Positions 1-10,509 of a DNA stretch of 64,000 nt are shown here, in pieces. The notes under the pieces are model-generated. The model was not told where the DNA came from and ran no database searches. It saw nothing but the letters and a program-made list of their open reading frames with translations. Made by a program: the position numbers and the translations under genes. Origin of the DNA: Dactylorhiza incarnata (lineage: Eukaryota > Streptophyta > Magnoliopsida > Asparagales > Orchidaceae); assembly GCA_033032865.1 (NCBI GenBank), contig JAWHQI010000013.1, forward strand, positions 8,308,001 through 8,372,000, in the 5' to 3' direction. How positions within the stretch are numbered: the stretch's first letter is position 1; the number at the start of each line of letters is the position of its first letter.

Positions 1-1487
1 AGTAGTATCCATGACGCCTTAATGAATGACGATCTCCCTTCTGTAAGGTGCGGTTGTAAATGCACGAAGACGGTGAGCAAACAACTTTTTTAGGGTCAAA
101 TTTTGGGATGACCTTAGAGTTGGGAAGAATACCTGTGCATGTAGGAGTATGTGTAACAGTATTACCTCGACAAGGAAGTTTTCTAGAGGCTTTGTATCGT
201 AACCCAACTGTTGGATAAGGTTTATGTTCACGGTTGAAGATCCCTTAAATGAAATGATCTAAACTACAAGAGAAATTGGCACCAATTTCTGGATTCGGTG
301 CAAGTATAAGTAAGACCTGGATTAGATAAAAGTAACACCTGACTTGGGTCTCGTGTTCTTAGAAAGGAATGATGTGATTATAACTTATGCGAGGTGTAGA
401 GTCATGGATTCACCTCGCCATGAGCCTACAATAATGCTTGGCAACATGAATATTTTTAATTTACACGATAAATGTTGAGGGTTAATGAGTTCTCCCTAAT
501 CGCGAGATCGACTCGTGACAAATCTTAGGTTTGCAGGAGGATTTACATTTAATTAATAGCAAGTTAACTTCTTATAGAAAGGATGATGTTGATGGACTAC
601 GTGGGCGTACTTGGTGGAGATCAAGAGTTTGATCTTGCTGAGAAAATTTACGGGTCACTACTTATACAAGCAATGGTAACTCTCATCACAAATGGGAAGT
701 CTGTACATATATCAGGCATGTTGATATTGCTAGAGCTACAATGTATGATATTAAGGATTGTTACTAAAATAGACATGTCTTGAACGGTCATTGGCGGAGA
801 TGATAAGTGGCTTGGAATTGGTTGGATTGGGTTATCATATTGGGAATTATGCCTTACCATCGGTGTCCGCATAACCCACGTCGAAGGGAAATCATCTTGA
901 ACCATGTACCTTGGTTCAGGTTAGGTCCTAACTCATATAAAATGTACCGATTGGTTGGATGTTATTTGTACGTGCCCTCCTCACTATAAGATGCGACCTC
1001 GCCTCCAAAAATCTGATTCTCTACATCACGGCTAATATACAAGTGCGACGGTACAAGGATTTATAGGGTAAGAACTCTAAGTCGAGGAATATATGCCTCT
1101 AAAGGATGTGCCCAAACACGAGATGAATGTATCACATGAGTGGTTGAAGAAAACTAGTCCAAACGTACGAGAGCTTATCGCTTCGTTTATTTGATTAGTC
1201 TAGTACCGACTTGAGTTTCCCTAAATATTATTTGGAGATGCTGCGTTGAAGGCGAGGATGATTATTCTTGGCCAGCGATTAAGACATTGTGGAGTTTGGA
1301 AAAAGAGTTCGCAATGGAATTCACTTCAGTGCTGATATGGAAAGAGGTCGCACATACTTGAGGTACGAATATCAGAAACTTAATTACATGATGAAATTAT
1401 CAAATCAGTGTAACTTGTGGGATGATATAAATCTCCACCTTGTAGTGTGGAATAAATGTGATGTGCACGTGATTAATGGCATCAGAA

Positions 1488-1650
1488 TAAGGGAGGACTG
1501 AGTTAGTCATGCGAGCAGTTGGCTCAGGATATAAGGAAGGACTGAGATAGTCTTGCGAGTGGTAGACTCGAGATCATAATGGGAGGACTGGGATTGTCTT
1601 GCAAAAGGTAGGTTCTATGTTATATAAGAAGGATTGGTCGAGTCCTCCGG
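1488..1650. repeat. Imperfect tandem repeat, about 55-60 bp unit
   Basis: Three diverged copies of a unit reading roughly 'ggaggactgagatagtcttgcgag' begin near 1491, 1546 and 1581, each followed by 'ggt/gttggctc...'. The copies are degenerate. They lie in the old element that hosts Copia-1 and have no coding potential. Confidence 0.45.
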
Positions 1651-3584
1651 GCCAAGATCTTGGTGTTTCACTTAGGGGCATTGCTGTGTCAAGTAGTACA
1701 CGGATACCCTATGTTCTTAGGGGCGTACGTAAGGTCTAGGATGGGAGGTGACATACTTGCGTAGAAGTGGATAAGCCTGATCCACTGCCCTGTTTTCCTT
1801 AACTGGTACCTGAGTTGAAATGCTCGAACAGAGGGAACTACCAAAAAGGTCAAATTGCGAAATATCAAATTGTGATCCGTGATACAAAGTTCGAAGGGAT
1901 CACAGAGAGTGATTCCATGACTTATACATTTCAACGTGTTAGAGTTATGACAGCTCGTTATTGGTAGTGGTGGCAGTTTGATGTAATTAGAAGGATATGG
2001 TGATATCTTGTGGTATATGGTAAGGAACCGAGTGGTAGGTCCTTGGGTGCTAAATAGCACCGAGTGTATTTATAAAATAAGAATTGAGTAAGGACTCGGT
2101 GGGAGTCCTTGAGTGCTTGTTAGCACAACTTGGTTATGAGAACAACAAGTGTGTGTTTGAATGGTAAATGATTGTACCGACCAACTGCTCGTGCATATTT
2201 GAGGGAGATACAAATTTGATTAAGATGAGTAGAGTTACGAGTCCCTACATGTATGAAACAATGATGGCCTTCATCATGATGAGAGACGTTCAAGTGTCTT
2301 CTCATATGAAATTTCGATTACAATTTTGGAGGAGAATTATAAAGGTGCACTGGGAGAAATTTGGGGTGATGCGCGATGTAATGTGGATAAGTAAGGCCAC
2401 GCACAAGGTTTAAGAGGGAGTCGAGATTTACTAAACTAATAACCTCGTCAAGTGTACTCCGAATTTGATTTACATAGTCCAACCTTCGATCCCCATAGCC
2501 TCAACCTAAATTTCGGTGACGAAAATGTTTCTACGTTTATTGGATTTGTAACTAGACCACTCGAGTGACACGAGTCACTTGGTGATGCTTGGGCTAGGTA
2601 GGAGTCTTGAGGCCCTGATGGTGCCATGGAAGTGCCTTGATCCCTGGGGGTGGGTGTGACCCTTACCCTTGGAAGTTGAGAAGAAAATGGACAAGGAATG
2701 GGTAGCAAGGCGCTAGCACCGGAGGTATCTTCAGCTAGCGCCGACGGTAGCTGCCAAATCAGAACACATGACATTTTCCATGGTGGATGGCCTAAGGTGA
2801 CTAAAACTAAGATAATGGAGGAATTAAAGGTCAATAATCGGCTGGCACAAGCCTTGGAAGCTGGATTTCATTAAAAGATCTTTAATGCTCTCTCTCTCTC
2901 TTCTTTTTCTCTTAAGCATGAGTGGGCTGAAATCTCTTAATGAGATGACTATTCATCTTCTTCTTCCTTATTCTTCTTCTTCTTTCCTTCATCTTCTTCT
3001 TCATCCCTTAAGAGGGTTAACTTAGGGTTCTTGAAAGAGCAAGGTTGGAGAAGGATTGGAGCTCGGCCGACCACCACCATGCCGCCATCATGATGAGCTC
3101 CAACCATGGACGAACAAATAAGGTGACTTCCGACCCCTCTCCCTTGGTGCTAGATCGTAGAAGAAAGTAGGAGAGGTGTTGAGCTCAAAAGAGCTTGGCT
3201 AGTGAGCTAATGGAGATTCTTAGGAAATGACCAAGCCGGAGCTTCCATCTTAGGGCACCGATTGCCGTAAAAGCTCCTTCAATCATTTCTTCTCTCCAAA
3301 AGGAAGAGATAGGATTTGATTTTGTGAAAAGCCATGGTCATATGAGGGAGTATTGTAGGAGAGAAGATGAAAACCCAAATTTCATAATTGCGGAAGATGA
3401 TGAATAGTTTAAGGTGAGAAGAGCCTTTAATTGTAATTGTAAACTCAAATCATGTTGATTATATTCACTTGAATATAGATGAAGGTCTAACCATTTGGAA
3501 CGAGAGAAAATGGTAGGTGTTTTGGAGCTTGTTTGCCAGGGAGTATTGTTTGGAGATGAGGAGCAGATGACCTGCTCTCTGTTG

Positions 3585-4010
3585 GCTAGCGCCCGGCGGT
3601 AGCGCTATCGCAGGAGATAGAAAATCGACGGGTCGATGGTAAGGCTTAACTTCCGTCGACACTTAAGGTCGACGGGAAGGCGAGTGGTCGAAGGGAGAAC
3701 TTCCCGTTGACCCTTGAGATCGACAGGAAGGAGGTTGATAGAAATAGATAGCAACCGGCGGTAGCCCTACTGTTGGCACTAGCGAGTCAACGTTTCGACG
3801 GGAAGGGATAACTTCCCGTCGACCCTTAAGATCGAAGGGAAAGAGGTGAGATAGAAATAACTAGCGCTCGACAGTAGCCCTACCACCGGCGCTAGCAAGT
3901 CGATGGGTCGACTGAAAGGCATGACTTTCTGTCTACATCCAATGTCGATGGGAAGGTGCGTCGACTGGATCGATAACGCCTAGTAGTAGAGATACCACCA
4001 ACGCTAGCAA
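3585..4010. repeat. Tandem repeat with internal inverted repeats (GTCGAC/GGGAAG type)
   Basis: About three diverged ~125-bp units combine a 'gctagcgccggcggtagccctac' segment with 'cttcccgtcgaccc...gatcgacgggaag'. Within each unit the arms CTTCCCGTCGA and TCGACGGGAAG are inverted, so the strand can fold into a long hairpin around 3640-3680, 3700-3730 and 3800-3845. This GC-rich block stands out from its AT-rich surroundings. It lies in the putative LTR of the Del-like element. Confidence 0.55.
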
Positions 4011-4495
4011 ACAGAGAACTTTTGGTTCTCCTCCTTTGGTGTGGTAGGAGTCCCTGGATTCCCATGTCAATTGGGTGAGGGTAGATGAATTGTATGATCT
4101 TAAAATGGGGCATTTCGGCGCATGATTGAATGAAGAATTTAGAGGACTCGTTTACCTAAATGCTCCCACCAGTTGATAGTCTATCAGACGATTAGGCTTG
4201 TGATAACAATATGTACACTCTCGTTGGATTTCATAATCTTGGATAAGTAGTAATGGAGATATTGCCATTTCATTCGATAACTCAAAGGAGATATAAATGC
4301 AGAGTGTGAAGGCCGATTGGGCCGAGATGTTGTAGGAATCATGTACACGCTAGTGTGGGCCTATGAGTATAATTCCAGACGTATTCTGTCGAGATGTCTC
4401 CTTAGATCCATCGTCGATTATTAGTTTATGTGGAATCGTAAAAGTGCATGTACGAATTAATGTTCATATCACATGAAAATCTATTGGATGGTTTA

Positions 4496-6151
4496 TGTTG
4501 GGAATATTGCCCTCAATGTTCCCTTGATTTGAAGAGGCATCACTTGCAATACTAAGTACATATTGTATTTGATAAAGCATTGTTTTTGTAAGTTAAACAG
4601 GCTTAGGTGACTCAAGAGAAAGGGTTAATCAAGACCTAAGCTTAGGAGAAATCTTCTCCTAAGTTGATGCAGAAATGTCTCAGCTGAACCACTGAGACGA
4701 GGAGCCGTCTCAGCGGATCCGCTGAGAAGAAGGTGTCTCAGCTTCTAAGTTCATCAAACACTGAGAATCAGCGTGTTCGTCGAACGCAGAGTGCTGTTCG
4801 TCGAACACAAGATTAAGTTCTTCGCCCGCTGAGATGGGAAAGGAGCGGCGTGCAGATTGGAAAGAATCAGCATGTTTGTTGAACGCAGAGTGCCGTTCGT
4901 CGAACGCAGAGACAAGACAGATCGTTGAACACAGAGAGAGTGCCATTCGTCGAACGCAGAGATAAGGCAGATTGTTGAACGCAAAGACAATGCCGTTCGT
5001 CGAATGCATAGTGCCATTCATTGAACGCAGAGACAAGGCAGATCCTCGAACCCAGAATGAAGTGGGTTCATCGAACTCAGAACTCAGCGGGTTCGTCAAA
5101 CGCAGGATGCAGCGGGTTCGTCGAACGCAGACCTTCTTTACAGATAAGTAGGGCGGCGAGACCTGCGGCTAGGGCAAGTTGCAGAAAAGCTACAGGGGAC
5201 CACCAATGTCTCACATACCTCTCGGGAGATCAAATTAGAACCATTGAAGATAAACGAAGATTAAAAGAAAGTGTTAGGGCTTTTTCTGATCCCCTGGCCG
5301 ATTGCTTGCAAAATCAACTTTCACCATTGACGGCTGCTGCTCTCATCTTTCTTCCTGCTCACTGAAAGAGAAGAAGAAACTGAGAGAAGATGATAGCTCC
5401 TCCACCAGTAGGGGCAAGGTGATCTTCCACCCTTCTATTGAAGAGGAAGATCAAATGGTAGCTGTTATCAACATCTTCAGCTATAGGAAAGCACAGACTG
5501 TGCAGGATCTACAGGAGAGAATTTCTGCTGTAGAGTATTTCTAAACCATCTTTTTCTGTAATGCTTTTTGCCTGAGTGTGTAGGGCTTATTTACCTGAGC
5601 TTGTAGGGCTGGTTTGCCTAAGATTATAGGAGCTGGTGATAGCTCTGAGTTGTAAGGCTTATTGCATGAGGTAGGAATAGGAGGTGGTCTGAGCTGTAGG
5701 AGTTGGTGATAGCTCTGAGTTGTAAGGCTTGTTGCCAGAGGTAGGACCAGGAGGTGGTCTGAGCTGTAAGAGGAGTTTTCCTCTAAGTTTGTAGGGCAGC
5801 TGTGCCTTAGGTAGGAGCTGGTGATAGCTCTGAGTTGTAAGGACTCTTGTCCTGAGGTAGGATCATCCTTGATCTGAGAAATTTTGAGGAACTTGTGCTG
5901 TAAGCTCTTTGAGCCGAGTTTGGAGGAGTTGGCCTTGTCTAACACATTGTTAGAAAGGTGAAGGGGGAAAGAGGACTACTCAAGACACCCTATCTTGAGG
6001 AACCTCTATACATACTTGTGTGCTTTCTGAGTTGCTTGATTCTCTGATTAGAATAGTTTTTAATAGACCATGATTATCAAGTAAATATCAAAAGACCTAT
6101 TCACCCCCCCCCTCCCTCTAGGTGAATTAGTTAGCATACTATATTCTTTCA
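4496..6151 (+). repeat. Copia-1 5' LTR (1656 bp)
   Basis: The left edge is fixed by the GTTTA duplication and by the same sequence at 23432 after the 3' polypurine tract. The right edge lies just before the primer-binding site. It contains a palindrome cluster at 4768-5135 and pyrimidine-rich DNA near the 3' end (6104-6118) before the conserved 'ggtgaattagttagcatac' end. Minus-strand ORFs across the LTR are repeat artefacts. Confidence 0.93.
4768..5135. repeat. CpG palindrome cluster in Copia-1 5' LTR (GTTCGTCGAAC type)
   Basis: About a dozen exact or near copies of GTTCGTCGAAC, a palindrome around one central base, are spaced roughly 20-35 bp apart and usually followed by 'gcagag'. The same array recurs in the 3' LTR at about 23710-24070. 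CpG-rich sequence is concentrated here compared with the AT-rich rest of the LTR. Confidence 0.85.
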
Positions 6152-6153
6152 AG

Positions 6154-6165
6154 TGGTATCAGAGG
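6154..6165 (+). other. Copia-1 primer-binding site (initiator tRNA-Met)
   Basis: TGGTATCAGAGG matches the complement of the 3' end of plant initiator tRNA-Met (TGGTATCAGAGC) except at the last base. It begins two bases after the LTR end, the usual place for minus-strand DNA priming in Copia elements. Confidence 0.9.
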
Positions 6166-6214
6166 CAGGTTAATCAAGAAGTACTTAACAGTCTGACCAG
6201 TTCCTAAATAGGTA

Positions 6215-8478
6215 TTGCCGATTCAAAATCAAATGGCCTCTAGTGGAATGAAGAAAGAGTTGGGGTCAATGAAGTTGCCCATATGCTCCAAAGAAAACTT
6301 TGGCATATGGAAGCAAAGGGTGAGGCTGTTCATGGAAGCCTCAGACCCAAGGATCTATGTAACAGTAAAAAATGGTCCTTATACCTTTGATAAAGCCTCC
6401 ACTATTGACCCTACCACAAAAGTTCTCAAGGTATTTTCTTAGCTGACCAATGATGAACTTGCACTGTACATAATGGACAAAAGGGCACAGAACATAATTG
6501 TTAATGCAATTGATGACACTACATTTCAGAACTCGGTACACTACTAAACTGCCAAGGAAATGTGGGACACATTGGTTGTTTATGTGGAAGGAACTGCTGA
6601 AGTGAGGGATGATAGAAAGTCACTCCTCAATCAGGAATATGAAGCCTTCAGACAGCAGAGCCAGGAGAACATCTCCTTGTGCTATGAAAGGTTCTTTAGG
6701 ATAGTAAATGAACTAAGAACCTATGAGAAGGTGTTCTCTGATTATGAGCCAAATGACAAGTTCCTCAGATCTCTAACTAGAGATTGGGACACTAAAATCT
6801 ATGCAATCAGGGAAGGAGCAAGGCTTGGAGAAACCCCTACCCATACACTGTTTGGGAAACTGCTCTCATATGAGATGCAATTGACTGCAAGAAAGGAGGA
6901 GGATACTTCCTCCAAGGCTCACACAAAGGAGAGAACTATTGCTTTCAAAGCTGATAGCTCAAAGAAGAGCAAGAGCAGGTTGCAGTCACCTCCAAGAAGG
7001 AAGGCTGAATTTGAGAAGTCTGAGAGCTGCTCTCCAGACTGCTCTTCTTCTGATGAAGAGTTTGCTGCCTTCTCTATGCAGTTTAAGAAGATGATGAGGA
7101 TGAATCAATGGAAGAGCAAGCCTTCCTCCTCATCACACTCCAAGAAGGAACACTTCAGATCTGAAAGGCAGCACCCCAAAGGGGACAGGTATTATTCCAA
7201 AACTAGTAAACATGATTCAGATAATATTGTTTGATATTGTTGCAGCAAGCCTGGGCATGTCATTGCTGACTGCCCAGTCAAAAGGAAAGAAAGAGGTGAA
7301 AAGAAGCCTCATCACAAGAAGGAGAGGAAGGGAGAAAAATCCTTTCAAGCCAAGAAAAGCAAGAGCTGGAGTGAATCTGAATCTTCATCTTCAGATTCAG
7401 ATGAAGAAGAGAAAGCATACATAGGGCTGTTTGCTGCTCAGGAGGATGAAGACTCTCCTGCTGCTAGGATAGGAATCAGGGCCCCTCTATCACACTCAGA
7501 TAGTGATGAAGAGGAGGATGCAGAAGACTGTGTTCTGCTGGGCCTTATGGCCCTCACTGATGAGGAAGGCAGTCAGAATATGTCTGAAAATGATCTGGTA
7601 TCAATCCATTCCACTTCTATTTTTGATCATGATGTATGTCAAGAATCTGAAGCACAGCCATCACATGATGAAAGTGTTTCAGAAGCTGAGGTAGATGTCA
7701 ATCAATTGATTGACAAATATGATGGCTTGGTTATTGCTCTGAAAGAGAGCAAGAAGCTTGCCAAGAGGCAAGCCCAGGAAATTGCCTCCCTTAAGAAGAC
7801 TGAAAGTGACTACACTGGACCTACCTCCCTGGTGGCCCAGATGAGTAGACAAATAAGTCATTTAAAGGGTATGACAAGTACTCAATTAAGCATTATTTCC
7901 CTGAAGAACAAGGTCATTAAGGACCTTGAGGAGAAGCTAGTGAAAGAGAAGAGCCCGGTGGCTCAATTCTCCAAGCCCAAATCTGTGCTTCCCATTATTG
8001 ACACCTTCTCCTCTCAAACCAATAGGAGAGGACTTGGATTCAATAAGATAGAAGTAGGAGAAGGGAGTGGAGTAAAGAGCAAGAAGAAGGCTAAGCCTCA
8101 AACCACCTTTCAAAAGGTGCTACTTCCTTACAACATGTATGACCATGAAAGCATTTATGGTCACTGGAAGAATGGGAGGTCCAATAGGAAGGAAAATACT
8201 CCTTCCCATAGTGATAGAAGGGGCATGGGATTGAGTGCAATGACAGCACGCCATGAGGAAATACAAATGACCCAATCTGGACCATTTGTGTTTGGTGTCT
8301 CAGCACCTTCAGTCAAGAACATGGAAGCAAGCACTTCCAATTCAGCTTCAGCAAAAAGCAAGACTGCTGTCAAATCTATTGACAAGGCCTGCTGCCCAGT
8401 GTCTGATTCCATCAGATCTTGTATGGCTGCCAAGCCAAAGCAAGCTGAGGCCATCAGGACAAAGAGCAGCAAGAATGT
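6215..8478 (+). pseudogene. Copia-1 gag, first part (interrupted by Athila-A)
   Basis: Structural capsid/nucleocapsid gene of a SIRE-like element. The start ATG at 6230 or 6215 opens a reading frame whose early part has the Copia gag signature 'FGIWKQRVRLFM'. One frame runs to 8478 but is broken by TAG at 6440, TAA at about 6544 and TGA at 7232. The last stop replaces the first cysteine codon of a CX2CX4HX4C zinc knuckle. Downstream is a Ser/Glu/Asp-rich acidic region and a coiled-coil-like stretch, both usual in long SIRE gags. Athila-A inserted at codon 'N-V'; the gene resumes in frame at 19206. Confidence 0.88.
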
Positions 8479-8649
8479 TGATGAGTAATTTATTTACTCA
8501 TCTTTTAGTTTAGGTTTTTTATGTTTTTAATGTAAAATTATGTTATTTATAGGAATTTTATCATATAAATCCTTCCACTGTTTATTTCATAAGCTAACTT
8601 AAGTTTATTTTGTGTTTTCAGGCTTTCTGGGCTGTTTCGAGCAAAAAGT

Positions 8650-9215
8650 TAAATTACACGCCCCAGGTCACGGGCGTGACCCATGGGCATGTAACCTACG
8701 AAGTGTTCAGACCTGTTTCTGCCACTCCGGGGACGTTCCGTGAAGAATTCGCCAAGTACACGCCCCAGGTCATGGGTGTGACCAAGGGCGTGACCCTATG
8801 TCACGGCCGCGACCCGCTGAGATGAAGCAGAACTGCTGAGATCGCTGAGATCAAACATCACACGCCCCAGGTCACGGGAGTGACCATGGGGGCGTGACAT
8901 CCAAGTCCCTCCACAAGCATCCAGAGCCAGCTGCCACGTCAATTAAAATTACACGCCCCCGGTCACGGGCGTGACATCAAGTCACGGGCGTGACAATTGA
9001 GGCGTGACATCCAGCACGGGCGTGACTCTTCCCGCGCCAAATTCCCACCGAAGCTTCCCGCCAGCAGCGAGTTTTAAAGGTTACACGCCCCAGGTCACGG
9101 GCGTGACCTAGGGTGTGACACGTCCGTAACGCCTGCATTGAATCCAGACGGCGCCTTCTCTGCTCACAGCAAATCACGCCCCTTACACGCCCTTGGTCAC
9201 GGGCATGTAACACCA
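8650..9215. repeat. CpG palindrome cluster in Athila-A 5' LTR (GGTCACGGGCGTGACC type)
   Basis: More than ten copies or half-copies of GGTCACGGGCGTGACC and ACACGCCCC, with arms GGTCACG/CGTGACC around GG, lie just upstream of the TATA-like box. ORFs here translate as repeated 'TPQVTGVTKGVT' and are artefacts. The same block occurs in Athila-B and -C and, reversed, in Athila-D. Confidence 0.88.
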
Positions 9216-9225
9216 AAATTCTGCC

Positions 9226-9233
9226 TATTTAAA
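9226..9233 (+). promoter_or_regulatory. TATA-like box of Athila-A 5' LTR
   Basis: TATTTAAA lies about 15-20 bp after the last CACG/CGTG palindrome and is repeated at the same LTR position at 18272-18279, in Athila-B (25208, 29754) and reversed in Athila-D (57575-57582). AATAAA follows at 9385-9390, so the R region probably begins near 9256. The start site is inferred. Confidence 0.6.
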
Positions 9234-10165
9234 GTGAGATTTTCCAGATGTTTGGGGACAAAGTTTTGGGAGTTCTAGCTTATTTTCTTGCACTAGCTTT
9301 AATCTTGTATGTCATTTCCTTCTTGCACTTTTATTTCCCAAGCTTGTACCTACAATTTTCTAGTTGTAATTTCTTTTGCTAATCAATAAAATAGTACTTT
9401 TCTCTTGTTTTTACTCTCAACCTTCATTATGTACTTCTTTCATTTTATTATTTCCTCCATCTCTATGAGTAGCTAAATTCTATTAGTACTCGGCCGAGAT
9501 GATCCAAGGGAAATATAGTTCTTGATCTAAATTCTAGCTTCTCTTTCTCTTCCTTAGAATACTTTAGATTTATTCTTGAACTTGTATTGGATTGAAATTA
9601 TATCATCGATATATAACTCTCATCTTTGTTTTCGTAATCTATAATCGAGAGGTTTTGATTTCGAATAGATCATTTCAAGAATAAAAAGAGTTGAATGCAC
9701 TCCTCAAGCGAGGATGACATAATTCTTCCGGATTGGAGTAAAATCCAATAGCGGGGTTCACTACGATAAGGCGAGTTTTAGATTTTGATTCTAGAACGAA
9801 AGTTTGTTTGATTAACTAAACTCAGTTGAGCGTATCCTCGAGAGAGGTGTGCTCATAAATCGGGAACCTCCACGGTCAAGTATTTTCTTAAGAGATTTAG
9901 AAGTTGTTCTTTTTATATTTTATTTTCCCTAGGTGATTCAAGGCTGAGTATTAACCTTTAACCCGTCATTTTAAATAAGCTATTTCTCTTTCTCGCAACC
10001 AATCAACCACAATTTTTATTCGATAAAATAATAGAGATTTTTCGAAGTAAGAGTACTCAACCGCCCCGAGTCTAATATGACCTTGGTTTCTTACAACCTA
10101 TACAACATTCGATATGGTACACTTGCCGTTGTCGTTTGCGGATATAGTTTTGGGCATCAAGTTTT

Positions 10166-10182
10166 TGGCGCCGTTGCCGGGG
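10166..10182 (+). other. Athila-A primer-binding site (tRNA-Asp)
   Basis: TGGCGCCGTTGCCGGGG is the exact complement of the 3' end of plant tRNA-Asp(GTC), the standard primer of Athila elements. It lies 6 bp after the LTR end. Confidence 0.93.
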
Positions 10183-10262
10183 AAATAGGTTGATATTTCG
10201 AAAACCGAAATATCTATTAATTTTATCTTTTTCTTTTCTTTAATTTTAAGGTGCAACTAAAT

Positions 10263-10352
10263 TCCTGGAAAGGACGCTTTGGGTTTGAATTCCTATCATA
10301 TCCTATAGTACCTTCCAAACCCTTCACCGGGTAGATCTTGGGAAGTCCAGGA
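10263..10352 (+). other. Structured ~90-nt leader element, copy A1
   Basis: A conserved block starting 'ggaaaggacgcttt' and ending 'gatcttgggaagtcc'. Arms TCCTGGA (10263-10269) and TCCAGGA (10346-10352) close it. Inside, TGGG/CCTA and ACCC/GGGT can form two small hairpins. Three other copies (16052, 26304, 27953) keep the closing stem with different bases. Function unknown; a packaging, dimerisation or translation role is possible. Confidence 0.75.
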
Positions 10353-10509
10353 CTAATTTTAATTCACCTAAATAAAAATAAAAAAATATATATATAATAA
10401 AAAAAAATCTTCATAAAAAAAAATATATATATATAATAAAAATATTTATCTAAAAGTCATTTGATTTTCTTTATCTTTTTCGCTTCTTTTCCTCTTTTAT
10501 TTTTGGTTT

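Larger units (their letters stand above)
1..4495. mobile_element. Left part of an old Del/Tekay-like Gypsy element (tentative)
   Basis: No ORF here shows a recognisable domain. I assign it to a retroelement by context: Copia-1 inserted at 4496 with TSD GTTTA (4491-4495 and 31350-31354), so this DNA is continuous with 31355-32977, which ends in a GGGGTCTTACA-type LTR tip. By eye, about 1900-2130 resembles 31540-31760 (the 'gagttatgac/taactc' stretch and the 'gagtccttg(g)gtgctt...tagcacaa' stretch), so part may be a second LTR copy. CT-rich DNA at 2880-3000 followed by a G+A-rich leader resembles the transcribed part of long chromovirus LTRs. Lineage and orientation are inferred; no integrase or RT was seen. 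Stretches 1-1487, 1651-2850 and 4011-4490 hold nothing else I can name. Confidence 0.35.
8479..10159 (+). repeat. Athila-A 5' LTR (1681 bp)
   Basis: It begins TGATGAGTAA at the AATGT duplication and ends CATCA, six bases before the primer-binding site. It contains a 9-bp hairpin at its very tip (8480-8502), a GC palindrome block (8650-9215), a TATA-like box at 9226 and AATAAA at 9385. Compared with the 3' LTR it lacks about 12 bp of the palindrome block near 9205. Confidence 0.93.

Noticed and set aside
1..1487. Degenerate pol of the Del-like element
   Set aside because: I looked for RT and integrase motifs in all frames and found none that I could defend.
4710..5099. Minus-strand ORFs encoding repeated 'FDERHSAFD' peptides (also 23655-24032)
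   Set aside because: They are translations of the GTTCGTCGAAC repeat array in the Copia-1 LTRs; two overlapping frames are open at once and no protein family fits.
8610..8825. ORFs with repeated 'TPQVTGVTKGVT' peptides (also 17644, 24605, 29179, 48035, 55204)
   Set aside because: They arise from the CACGGGCGTG palindromes in Athila LTRs on both strands and do not start in a transcribed coding context.
8650..9215. CRISPR-like array of short repeats
   Set aside because: Spacing is irregular, units are degenerate, it lies inside plant LTRs and no cas gene is present.
10166..10182. Possible tRNA-Asp gene
   Set aside because: Only the 17-nt complement of the tRNA 3' end is present, at the position of a primer-binding site; no cloverleaf surrounds it.
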